Below, in pieces: positions 1 to 6,485 of a DNA stretch of 7,080 bases. The stretch covers positions 1 to 7,080 of the forward strand of contig JACQWN010000660.1 of the NCBI GenBank assembly GCA_016209245.1, in the 5' to 3' direction. Numbering within the stretch: the first letter of the stretch is position 1; every line of letters starts with the position of its first letter. The position numbers and the translations under genes were made by a program. The notes beneath the pieces were generated by a model. That model was given only the letters and a program-made list of their open reading frames with translations, ran no database searches and was not told the origin of the DNA. This DNA is from Bacteroidia bacterium (lineage in GTDB: Bacteria; Bacteroidota; Bacteroidia; Bacteroidales; BM523).

Positions 1-270
1 CATAGTGATTTGATGAGCAGTTTTTTGTCCTGTTTTGGCATCAATTTTTTGTAGTTCCGTGCAAGAAATTTCCTTATCTTGCTTGTCAATAATCTTATAA
101 CAATGATTGACAAAAAAGTTCAGATAATCCACTATTTCAGGATTTTTTGCCAGAAAATTGTTTATGTATTCCTGTTCATATTTAACGTAAAGTTTTGAAT
201 CAGGAACGACCTGTGCTTTAATAAAAGCGGCGGTCAAAATAAAAGCTAAAATGAAATTAAATCTGCACAT
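1..270 (-). CDS. Small secreted protein of unknown function, N-terminal 90 codons (partial)
   Basis: The reading frame is open from an ATG at 270-268 to the left edge of the window, so the C-terminus is missing. The product begins MCRFNFILAF and has a classic signal peptide: Arg3, a hydrophobic stretch over residues 6-17, and a likely signal peptidase I site after A19 (IKA-Q). The mature part is polar and probably helical, with YVKYEQEYINNFLAKNPEI at about residues 28-46, then LNFFVNHCYKI and a Lys/Asp-rich stretch. It contains two mature cysteines, at residues 55 and 67. I do not recognise a named family; short exported proteins of this style are common in Bacteroidota. There is no Shine-Dalgarno sequence before the ATG, only AT-rich DNA, which is usual in this phylum. 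A possible -7 box lies at 306-313. The gene follows the giant secreted-protein gene in the same direction, after a 179-bp gap holding a long palindrome, so co-transcription is doubtful. The signal peptide and intact frame make a real gene likely; the function is unknown. Confidence 0.72.
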   Translation of the reverse strand, partial: MCRFNFILAFILTAAFIKAQVVPDSKLYVKYEQEYINNFLAKNPEIVDYLNFFVNHCYKIIDKQDKEISCTELQKIDAKTGQKTAHQITM

Positions 271-305
271 ATTAATAAGTATTAAATTTACATTATTATT
301 TCCTG

Positions 306-313
306 CAAAAATA
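306..313 (-). promoter_or_regulatory. Candidate -7 box (TATTTTTG) for the small secreted-protein gene
   Basis: The minus strand reads TATTTTTG here, matching the Bacteroidota -7 consensus TAnnTTTG, about 36 bases upstream of the ATG at 270. No convincing TTG-type -33 element sits at the expected 19-21 base spacing; the nearest TTTG is about 29 bases upstream. In such AT-rich DNA a chance match is possible. The identical octamer precedes the giant gene at 6379-6386. Confidence 0.35.
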
Positions 314-389
314 CTAATTATTGAAAAATTCCGTATATATGACAAATAACATTTTATTTTAGTTGACTGTAAAATAATATTTATTTTTA

Positions 390-451
390 AGAGATGTTTG
401 CGTTCTGTAGGGATGAACGGCCGTTCATCCCTACAGAACGCAAACATCTCT
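390..451. repeat. Perfect 62-bp palindrome with no loop, REP/MITE-like
   Basis: Positions 391-420 are exactly the reverse complement of 421-450, with zero spacer, and the pair 390/451 (A/T) extends the match to 31 bp per arm; 389/452 breaks it. The centre is CGGCCG. Read from the minus strand, each arm-head begins with related words: GTAGAGATG starting at 453, then GTAGGGATG starting at 434, 19 bases later. A GTAG head on a palindromic stem is the hallmark of REP elements mobilised by RAYT-type (TnpA_REP) transposases, so a dispersed non-coding element is a reasonable inference; no transposase is in the window. The element abuts the end of the giant gene, sharing two bases of its stop codon, and could act as a transcript-stabilising or terminating hairpin. 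It lacks the U-tract expected immediately after an intrinsic terminator stem: the minus strand continues TTAAAAATAAATATTATTTT. Confidence 0.93.
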
Positions 452-3400
452 ACTTTCTGTCTCTGATTAGCGTCACTGCCCCTTTATTATCTTCGGGCTT
501 ATAGATAACTCCATCCAAACCCACGCCTTCAATTATATAAAAATAGACACCCGGTGAAGCATCACGGTTATTAATTTTACCATCCCATCCGTTTTTACTT
601 TCATCATCACCGTGATTATATGTCCATTCATATACTTTTTTACCCCACTGGTTGAATATTACTCCATGAACAGTTTGCATACATACTGCTTTTATTCCTT
701 TAACAGAGGGTTTGCATTTAATATTCGGACGGAATACATCGTTTATTCCATCACCGTTTGGAGTAAAAACATTTGGTATTTCTAATGATGATTGTGCGAT
801 AATATAAAAGGTATGATATTCATAAATATCCTTACAGCCCTCCCTGCTCGATACGAGCAATTGAGCATAATAAATTCCGGGTGTTACGAATGTTACTTTT
901 GGGCATGAATCAGCGCTTTCAGTGACTTCTTCTCCATTTTCATTCAGAAAAGCAGCAAGATTACCTTCAGTGTCGTAAAACCTCCATCTCCAATTCTTTG
1001 CAGCATCGGTTGACTTGTCAGTAAAAGTTATTTCAGCAGGAACAATGCTGTCATAGCTTGCAAGTCCATCGGTAAAGACAAATATGCTTGTATCGAACAT
1101 AGCTGTAACCTCGCCGGTATCGGGAATGTAAATAACCATTGTATCTATGCAATACCTGCCGGGATAGCTTTCCTGGTCTTCGGCTTTTGCGCTGATTTGC
1201 AACAGATAATAACCGATATCGCCTCCCATAACCGATGTAACTGTTGTATCGTCGGGATCAGCAATTCTCCCGTCAAGCCAGATAAAAGAATAAAAATTGG
1301 AATCGGTGCTTAGAGTAACAGCTCCATTTGCATCACCGCAGGTTGCAGGGTCAATTATAATATCAGGTTCTAACGGTGCCGGTTCTTCGATTGTATCTTT
1401 GTATTCAAACGACATACATCCGAATTGGCTGGTAGCTCTAAGAGTAACCGGATGAATGGTATCGGCAGGAGTCCATGAAACAAGATGAGGACCAGGTCCA
1501 TACATAATACTATCGCCATATATGACCATATCGGTATCGTTACCAAAAGTCCATTCAAATCGGGCAGAATCTATATCAGCAAGGGCGGGATCGGTTGAAT
1601 CGGCCCAGATTATAGCAGTATCGCCATAGCATACCGGGATTTTGAAGAAGAATTCACCTGACGGGCGCTCAGCAAAAACAATACGTACAGTATCAATATC
1701 CGAGCATTCAAAACCCGGGATTTCCCAACCGCTGTCTTCCTGCCAGTAAAATTCATAATAATCTGGGTCCTGATCATAACTCGGAATATCAACAGTAACA
1801 GTATCAAGAGCAAAAGTGCTGTCACGAACATTATTATAATGAAAATAAGCAGATGGTTCGGTGCTCGACCACACGCCCTGTGCGCCAATAGTACTATCTG
1901 CATTTAACAATGCAGAAAGTTCACAAACAGTATCATCTAAACCGGCAAAAGTTACAGGGCGCTGATAGAAGTGTATTTTTACGGCTTCTGATGAATCAAT
2001 GCATATGGGGGTTCCATCATAATCAGTTCCATTAGTAAGCACCCAGTAAAAAATATGCAAACCATAAGAAGATACCGTAACTGAACAGTTTGGTGTACTA
2101 TCATTTGGCGAGTATACTTGCATTCCTCCTATGACATCAGTCCAATATCCATCGGCGTCCGGATAACCGGTATAATTATTTGCATCGAGGTAGGGAAAAA
2201 GATTTTCACACCAAGGAAGGATAATGTCCGGAAACAGGCTATCAACCTGTTGTTCGGCTTCCAAATACTGATAAAAAGTAACGAGAACCGTATCACAACC
2301 GTAACAGAATGAATTAGATTCGCACCACCGCATATTTTGTAAACCGAAGTTATTAACTATTACATCGGATGTAGGGCTGTCAGGTTGAATAAATTGTACG
2401 CCTTGTAAAAATTGCCATGCACCGGGACAACAGCTTGGAATTGCCGCCATTTGTGTTTCTTTTCCACAGACATTGAAGTCGTCGCCTGCATCAGCATTGG
2501 GTATATCTAAAAAAGTAATTTTTACAGTATCTTTATCAAAACATAGTCCCGGCATATTTGGATTTCGTTCGGTCCAAAGAAATTCATAGATTCCAATTTG
2601 CGGCACATTAACTGTTGAGTTTGCATCAATGGGTTGGGCAGGAATATAGGTTACATTTGAAGAAGTCAGGCAGCTCCAGAGTGAAGCGCTTGAAAAATCG
2701 AGGCTTGGATCTGCCTGAAATTGATATGTTAGCCCGCAGATGCTGTCGTCGAGTCCTGCATTCGCTTCAGGGCGTTGGTAAAAAAGAACTTCAACTGTAT
2801 CAATTGCCTTGCAGTTTCCGTTACTGACTATCCACAGAATCGGTACATTCACCAAGGCAGAATCGCCAAATGCGCCTATTGAAGTAATAGTAACCCACGC
2901 ATCAACATCATGTGTTCCTTGCTGTGAACCCGTACCGATGTTTTCCGGAGCAGTCCCGGCAGTGTCAAATACAGCATTTACAAGCTCGACCGACCAGGCA
3001 GCAGAACTATATAAACCGCCACCCAATATATCGGCATGCAGTTGAATAGAATTATTGCATATCTCATCATCAACTCCTGCATTCGATGACGGCATCGAAA
3101 AAAAAGTCACTTTTATCGTATCTCTTGTTTCACATACCGGATCAATAGAGCCGGTGTTTCTCTCATACCATATAAAGTTAATCGTAGTCGAAAAATCGTG
3201 AAATCCGCCTGTCATTATTACATTTGTTGACGGACTATATATGTCCTCAATATAAACAGGCATGTTTGTATTGTAATACCATTGTCCGAAAAGAATGCTG
3301 TCGGGTAAAGTATTGTTCGCATTTAATGTATATTCAGTACCGCAAACAGTGTCGTTAATTCCTGCGTCAGGTTCAGGTTGCTGAATAAATCCGATTACAA

Positions 3401-6314
3401 CCTGGTCGTCATCAGCACAGGCATTTTGCCCTGTTCCGTTATATTCGGTCCAAGTGAATGTATAATAACCATAATTAGAAATAGTCGCTCCCGAAGTATT
3501 GAAATATTCATCTGAAAAAGTAGCATCTGAACATACCCATCTGCCATTATCTCCGATAGAAAACACTGCTTCAAGCTCTGTGCTGTTTCCGCAGACATTT
3601 TTATCAGCACCCGCATAAGCGGTTGGTATTTCTTTGAAAACGATTGTAATAGTATCGCTGTCAAAACAAATACCATTGTAAACGGCCCATGTAAATGTAT
3701 ATGCTCCAAAATCAGCTACTGAAATCCATACATCGTAGTCGGTATAATCAGTATTATTTACAGTTATATAACTTTGGCAGTCATAACAGTACCAGCCACC
3801 TGTTCCGACAATCAGTGAATCGGCAATTAATTCAATAGTCTTACCACAAACTTCATCGTTATCGAGAGGAATGTTCGCTATAGGATTTTTCAGCCATACT
3901 ACCGGAACTCCCATTGACTGGGAATAACATGTATCTAATGGGTCAACATGACCGGGATTGCCTGTATTTTCATATCCGGCAACTGCTGCAATGTAATATG
4001 TTTGTCCGTAAATAATATTAGGTATATCGGAATCGGAAAATACGGGTTCTGTATTTGTTGCAATAGCGGTATAAGGATATGTACCTGAGCCGTCGTGAAT
4101 AATAAACTCAAAAAGGTCGTCGGAATTAAGGGCTGAATCCATGTTATATACGGCAGTAACAGTAGCGCCTTCACACACAGTAAACGGTGCAAGGTTCATA
4201 GTGCCTGCATAAGTTCCGCAACCGCAATTCATTAATCCTGTAATATGATAAGTACCGCAATCAAATTCGTTGCCGATAATCAGGTCATATAAAGTATCGG
4301 AAGGGAAAACGCCTGTGAAATGCCCGTCACCATCAACGCAACAGACTGTAGCACCTGTTATAGCATCTGTAACTGTGAACGGCCCGCTTCCACCGCTCAC
4401 ATCAAAGTCAACTGAATAATCCATGGTAGAAGGTATGCAATCAACAAAAAGATTATCAACAGATGGCGGTTCATTTGTCAGGATTGTTACTGATGATGTT
4501 GCTGAACAATTGTTGCCGTCAGAAATTGTAACTGAATAACTGCCGCTGCAAAGGTTTTGTGCATTAGGCCAGGTTTGTCCCTGCAAATCATTCCAGATGT
4601 ATGAAAATGTACCAGTACCTCCTAATGCCGTCACTGTGGCATGACCGTTACAATCGTTTTCACATAATGATGTTGTATAATCATTGATAATTGCTGAGAC
4701 AACAGGCGGCTGGGTTATTGAGGCCGAGCTTGTGCCGGTGCAGCCGTTATCATCTGTAATGGTTACATAATATGTTTGCGGTGAGAGTCCGGTTATAGTG
4801 GGTGTGCTTGCAAGATTAGACCATTGATAAGTATATGGCGGCAGTCCGTTACCGGCTATAGCGGTAAGTGAACCATTAGATAATCCATAGCAGGTAATAT
4901 TATTCACCGTGAAATTAATGCTGAGGTTTGACAGTGTAGTAACCAGCGTATCTTTTATATTTTCAGATGCATACCACCATGAATTTATTGTATTCGATTC
5001 CCCGATACTGCTGGTAACAGTGCTGCCTGTAGCAGTGCCATTCCAGTCATGACAACCTGATGGATTATTGCAACCAATGAAATTAGTTGCTCCTCCGACA
5101 TTCGTATCATCCCAATAGACTTTTGGTACAGGATTAGGAGTATAAGGCCGTACAATATTAATTTTAAAGCCATTCGGGTTAAATTCTACATCATACATTG
5201 GCAGATTTGTCAATCCGGTAATAAAAGATATATAAATATCAACTGTGGTACCTGGCGGAACAAGAGCTCCAAGTCCGTTTATTCCGTTCCATGGGATACA
5301 GGTTGTACCGGCAGGTATAGTATCAATGAGCAAAACATCGGCGGAATTTGCCTGATATTCGGCGATGCCGTTCAGATTCAGCATTACTTCAACAATTCCG
5401 TCATTATCAACGCTGACATTAATACAATAATCTTCAGGAGTGCATCCGGTAAATGTAGATGGTGCTGAGAACAACCCGATATTACCTGAAGGGAAACATA
5501 ATGAATCGGGGTCGTTCAGAAACACTTTATATTGCGGATATAGGGAAAGTCCTGAAACGGATTTCCTGTCATTTACAAAATCACCAGTAGCTGAACAGCC
5601 TGTTTCATTGCAGGAAACAGTAAAAACATAGGGTTGCATATAGTTGAAATCAATCGAAGTAACAACCCCGTCGTCGGAATAAGCGTAAAGAGTCCCATCG
5701 AACTGATATTCCCACATGTGTAAACCGTTCCATGAGGCGCCTACAGTAAATTGCCATGCCTTTGACCATACCCTGCCGTCAATCGGTTGTGCTGATGCAT
5801 TCACGACTGTTATATCAAAGAAATCAAAAACGCGTCGTTCACTATAAATGCTGTTGGCGTATTCAAATTCAAAATAATAATCCCCGGTCATAGTTGGTGT
5901 AAATGACAAGGATGTATAACCTCCCGGTGCAATATCAACAGGACCATTCACCGCCTGAGCATAAGTCGAGATGAATCCCGCACCAGATGAAGGAACGAGT
6001 ACCGTAGGACCTCCCATAACGATAGTCCCATTTGGCGCTTTTACCTGATAATGCATATCGTTAATCTGGTTGTCGTTAGCATCGCGTACCACTCCGAAAC
6101 CGAAATAAACCGTTTCATTTGTGCTGTTTATCCTCACGCATAAACGGTCTTCCGCAGCGCATCCGAAATAAGCGAAATTACTAAAGTTGGGATAAATCTC
6201 AAGCTTACCCTTGCTCGTTGATAAAGGCATAATTTGCTTTGTGCCTTCGGCGAATATATTATTATAGAAGCTCAACAATATATTCACAAAAATAAGAATA
6301 CTAATAGTTTTCAT
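450..6314 (-). CDS. Giant T9SS-secreted multi-repeat surface protein (SprB repeats, Ig-like repeat array, CHU_C sorting domain)
   Basis: The frame encodes 1954 residues and is complete. A signal peptide (MKTISILIFVNILLSF, likely cut after A22) sends it through Sec. Residues 23-465 are an unassigned N-terminal region with YWDDTNVGG near 400-408 and a Cys/Trp-rich stretch at 415-448, a style seen in other Bacteroidota CHU_C proteins. Residues 468-537 and 538-612 are SprB-type repeats. A Cys-rich linker follows to about 810. Residues 811-1550 hold eight repeats with a conserved Cys pair and two Trp sites. Residues 1552-1640 look PKD-like, 1650-1735 resemble a diverged SprB repeat, and about 1758-1838 a PKD-type fold. 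The CHU_C / gliding-motility C-terminal domain (IPNVFTPNGDGIND, then IFNQWGKKVYEW, WDGKINNRDASPGVYFY, and GAVTLIRDRK at the end) marks a type B T9SS substrate. Known relatives are cell-surface or released adhesins and gliding proteins; F. johnsoniae SprB is much longer. No catalytic domain is visible. The start is supported by the signal peptide, although no Shine-Dalgarno precedes it. An adhesive or surface-layer role is inferred. Confidence 0.95.
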   Translation of the reverse strand: MKTISILIFVNILLSFYNNIFAEGTKQIMPLSTSKGKLEIYPNFSNFAYFGCAAEDRLCVRINSTNETVYFGFGVVRDANDNQINDMHYQVKAPNGTIVMGGPTVLVPSSGAGFISTYAQAVNGPVDIAPGGYTSLSFTPTMTGDYYFEFEYANSIYSERRVFDFFDITVVNASAQPIDGRVWSKAWQFTVGASWNGLHMWEYQFDGTLYAYSDDGVVTSIDFNYMQPYVFTVSCNETGCSATGDFVNDRKSVSGLSLYPQYKVFLNDPDSLCFPSGNIGLFSAPSTFTGCTPEDYCINVSVDNDGIVEVMLNLNGIAEYQANSADVLLIDTIPAGTTCIPWNGINGLGALVPPGTTVDIYISFITGLTNLPMYDVEFNPNGFKINIVRPYTPNPVPKVYWDDTNVGGATNFIGCNNPSGCHDWNGTATGSTVTSSIGESNTINSWWYASENIKDTLVTTLSNLSINFTVNNITCYGLSNGSLTAIAGNGLPPYTYQWSNLASTPTITGLSPQTYYVTITDDNGCTGTSSASITQPPVVSAIINDYTTSLCENDCNGHATVTALGGTGTFSYIWNDLQGQTWPNAQNLCSGSYSVTISDGNNCSATSSVTILTNEPPSVDNLFVDCIPSTMDYSVDFDVSGGSGPFTVTDAITGATVCCVDGDGHFTGVFPSDTLYDLIIGNEFDCGTYHITGLMNCGCGTYAGTMNLAPFTVCEGATVTAVYNMDSALNSDDLFEFIIHDGSGTYPYTAIATNTEPVFSDSDIPNIIYGQTYYIAAVAGYENTGNPGHVDPLDTCYSQSMGVPVVWLKNPIANIPLDNDEVCGKTIELIADSLIVGTGGWYCYDCQSYITVNNTDYTDYDVWISVADFGAYTFTWAVYNGICFDSDTITIVFKEIPTAYAGADKNVCGNSTELEAVFSIGDNGRWVCSDATFSDEYFNTSGATISNYGYYTFTWTEYNGTGQNACADDDQVVIGFIQQPEPDAGINDTVCGTEYTLNANNTLPDSILFGQWYYNTNMPVYIEDIYSPSTNVIMTGGFHDFSTTINFIWYERNTGSIDPVCETRDTIKVTFFSMPSSNAGVDDEICNNSIQLHADILGGGLYSSAAWSVELVNAVFDTAGTAPENIGTGSQQGTHDVDAWVTITSIGAFGDSALVNVPILWIVSNGNCKAIDTVEVLFYQRPEANAGLDDSICGLTYQFQADPSLDFSSASLWSCLTSSNVTYIPAQPIDANSTVNVPQIGIYEFLWTERNPNMPGLCFDKDTVKITFLDIPNADAGDDFNVCGKETQMAAIPSCCPGAWQFLQGVQFIQPDSPTSDVIVNNFGLQNMRWCESNSFCYGCDTVLVTFYQYLEAEQQVDSLFPDIILPWCENLFPYLDANNYTGYPDADGYWTDVIGGMQVYSPNDSTPNCSVTVSSYGLHIFYWVLTNGTDYDGTPICIDSSEAVKIHFYQRPVTFAGLDDTVCELSALLNADSTIGAQGVWSSTEPSAYFHYNNVRDSTFALDTVTVDIPSYDQDPDYYEFYWQEDSGWEIPGFECSDIDTVRIVFAERPSGEFFFKIPVCYGDTAIIWADSTDPALADIDSARFEWTFGNDTDMVIYGDSIMYGPGPHLVSWTPADTIHPVTLRATSQFGCMSFEYKDTIEEPAPLEPDIIIDPATCGDANGAVTLSTDSNFYSFIWLDGRIADPDDTTVTSVMGGDIGYYLLQISAKAEDQESYPGRYCIDTMVIYIPDTGEVTAMFDTSIFVFTDGLASYDSIVPAEITFTDKSTDAAKNWRWRFYDTEGNLAAFLNENGEEVTESADSCPKVTFVTPGIYYAQLLVSSREGCKDIYEYHTFYIIAQSSLEIPNVFTPNGDGINDVFRPNIKCKPSVKGIKAVCMQTVHGVIFNQWGKKVYEWTYNHGDDESKNGWDGKINNRDASPGVYFYIIEGVGLDGVIYKPEDNKGAVTLIRDRK
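453..782 (-). other. CHU_C / gliding-motility C-terminal sorting domain (T9SS type B signal)
   Basis: This segment encodes residues 1845-1954 of the giant protein. It contains the family's diagnostic blocks in order: IPNVFTPNGDGINDVF (1846-1861), HGVIFNQWGKKVYEW (about 1883-1897), NGWDGKINNRDASPGVYFYI (about 1908-1927) and a terminal GAVTLIRDRK. The domain directs export across the outer membrane by the type IX machinery. It has two extra cysteines (1867 and 1878) between the first two blocks. The domain is full length and ends normally, so the neighbouring palindrome did not truncate it. Confidence 0.92.
801..1043 (-). other. PKD-like segment next to the sorting domain
   Basis: Residues about 1758-1838 show PKD-like signposts: VPAEITFTDKSTDAAKNWRW (strand, D-S-T turn, then a W-x-W strand), later VTFVTPGIYYAQLLVSSREG and a following Cys. 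In CHU_C proteins a PKD domain commonly sits immediately before the sorting signal, as a rigid spacer in the exported protein. The assignment is by pattern only; the insert between the W-x-W strand and the VTFVTPG block is longer than usual. Confidence 0.6.
1665..3884 (-). repeat. Eight tandem Cys/Trp-containing beta-sandwich-like repeats in the giant protein
   Basis: Residues 811-1550 divide into units starting at about 811, 897, 980, 1075, 1182, 1272, 1352 and 1453. The typical pattern is P-x-A-x-AG-x-D-x-x-V/I-C-G, then a G-x-W strand, then Y-x-F-x-W-x-x-x-N, a second Cys, and D-T-V-x-I-x-F to close. Cysteine pairs can be read as 823/883, 908/966, 991/1061, 1086/1168, 1193/1258, 1283/1337 (or 1340), 1369/1438 and 1464/1537. 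Unit lengths run from 80 to 107 residues and the sequences are well diverged, so these are old repeats rather than a recent DNA duplication. Unit seven lacks the AG-x-D head but keeps both cysteines. Units five and eight share a YQRP junction and an AGLDD head. An Ig-like fold with one disulfide per unit is inferred; I cannot assign a Pfam name with confidence. Confidence 0.8.
4479..4913 (-). repeat. Two tandem SprB-type repeats in the giant protein
   Basis: Unit one (residues 468-537) reads NNITCYGLSNGSLTAIAGNG, then PPYTYQWSN, TITGLSPQTYYVTITDDNGC and a closing ITQPP. This matches the SprB repeat family almost position for position. Unit two (538-612) is more diverged: SLCENDCNGHATVTALGGTG, then FSYIWND, an LCSGSYSVTISDGNNC block and SVTIL. 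SprB repeats are named from the F. johnsoniae gliding adhesin and are widespread in Bacteroidota surface proteins, where they form short beta-sandwich modules. Unit one is confident, unit two likely. Confidence 0.85.
6249..6314 (-). other. Signal peptide of the giant surface protein
   Basis: Residues 1-22: Lys2 forms the positive n-region, ISILIFVNILLSF the hydrophobic core, and NNIFA-EG a plausible signal peptidase I site after A22. There is no lipobox cysteine, so the protein is not a lipoprotein. It fits Sec export followed by T9SS passage. Confidence 0.88.
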
Positions 6315-6378
6315 GGTTATATTGAAATTTAGATATTATTGTTATTTTTCCACCTAAAAAGTTACACTTATTAAAAGA

Positions 6379-6386
6379 CAAAAATA
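6379..6386 (-). promoter_or_regulatory. Candidate -7 box (TATTTTTG) for the giant surface-protein gene
   Basis: The minus strand reads TATTTTTG, a match to the Bacteroidota TAnnTTTG element, about 65 bases upstream of the ATG at 6314. That would leave a leader of roughly 55-60 bases without a Shine-Dalgarno near the start. No clear TTG-type -33 element is visible upstream. It is the same octamer as at 306-313. Confidence 0.4.
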
Positions 6387-6440
6387 ATAATCTTATAGTT
6401 GCCTGTGAAAAAAATTTAGTTCTATATTAAAATTTTTATT

Positions 6441-6448
6441 TAAGTTTG
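6441..6448 (+). promoter_or_regulatory. Candidate -7 box (TAAGTTTG) for the Cys/Met-metabolism enzyme gene
   Basis: TAAGTTTG matches TAnnTTTG exactly and lies 37 bases before the ATG at 6486, leaving a leader of about 30 bases. The -33 position holds only a weak TTAG (6416-6419, 21-base spacer). The leader is too short for a SAM riboswitch, so none is expected between this box and the start. Confidence 0.5.
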
Positions 6449-6472
6449 CTGCTGATAAATTTATAAATATTA

Positions 6473-6478
6473 AAGGAG
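6473..6478 (+). promoter_or_regulatory. Shine-Dalgarno site AAGGAG
   Basis: AAGGAG ends seven bases before the ATG at 6486, an ideal spacing, and fixes the start of the PLP enzyme gene. It stands out because neither minus-strand gene in the window has a recognisable Shine-Dalgarno. Confidence 0.75.
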
Positions 6479-6485
6479 AAAAATT

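Noticed and set aside
390..451. Palindrome as an ordinary rho-independent terminator
   Set aside because: The arms are far longer than usual, there is no loop, and the minus-strand exit continues TTAAAAATAA rather than a U-tract. A terminating or stabilising side effect remains possible, so I call it a repeat.
450..452. Stop codon created by palindrome insertion, truncating the protein
   Set aside because: The CHU_C domain is complete and ends with the usual VTLIR-type strand, so the stop is in the normal place.
1665..3884. Recent DNA-level tandem duplication or CRISPR-like array
   Set aside because: The repeats are visible only at protein level; nucleotide sequences of the units are well diverged and unit lengths vary, with no short identical direct repeats.
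1370..5173. Several short minus-strand frames of 62-104 codons inside the giant gene
   Set aside because: They lie out of frame within a continuous 1954-codon frame with clear domain structure, have no ribosome binding sites and give unpatterned hydrophobic sequences; they are shadows.
2118..5631. Short plus-strand frames of 63-78 codons antisense to the giant gene
   Set aside because: No recognisable protein features, no promoter or Shine-Dalgarno support; antisense shadows of the repeat-rich coding sequence.
450..6314. Calling the giant protein SprB itself or a proven gliding adhesin
   Set aside because: It has only two clear SprB-type repeats and is less than a third of the length of F. 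johnsoniae SprB; shared repeat and sorting domains do not establish the same role.
6315..6485. SAM riboswitch or other RNA leader before the sulfur enzyme gene
   Set aside because: The region is AT-rich, the predicted leader is about 30 bases, and I see no stem set or conserved riboswitch core.
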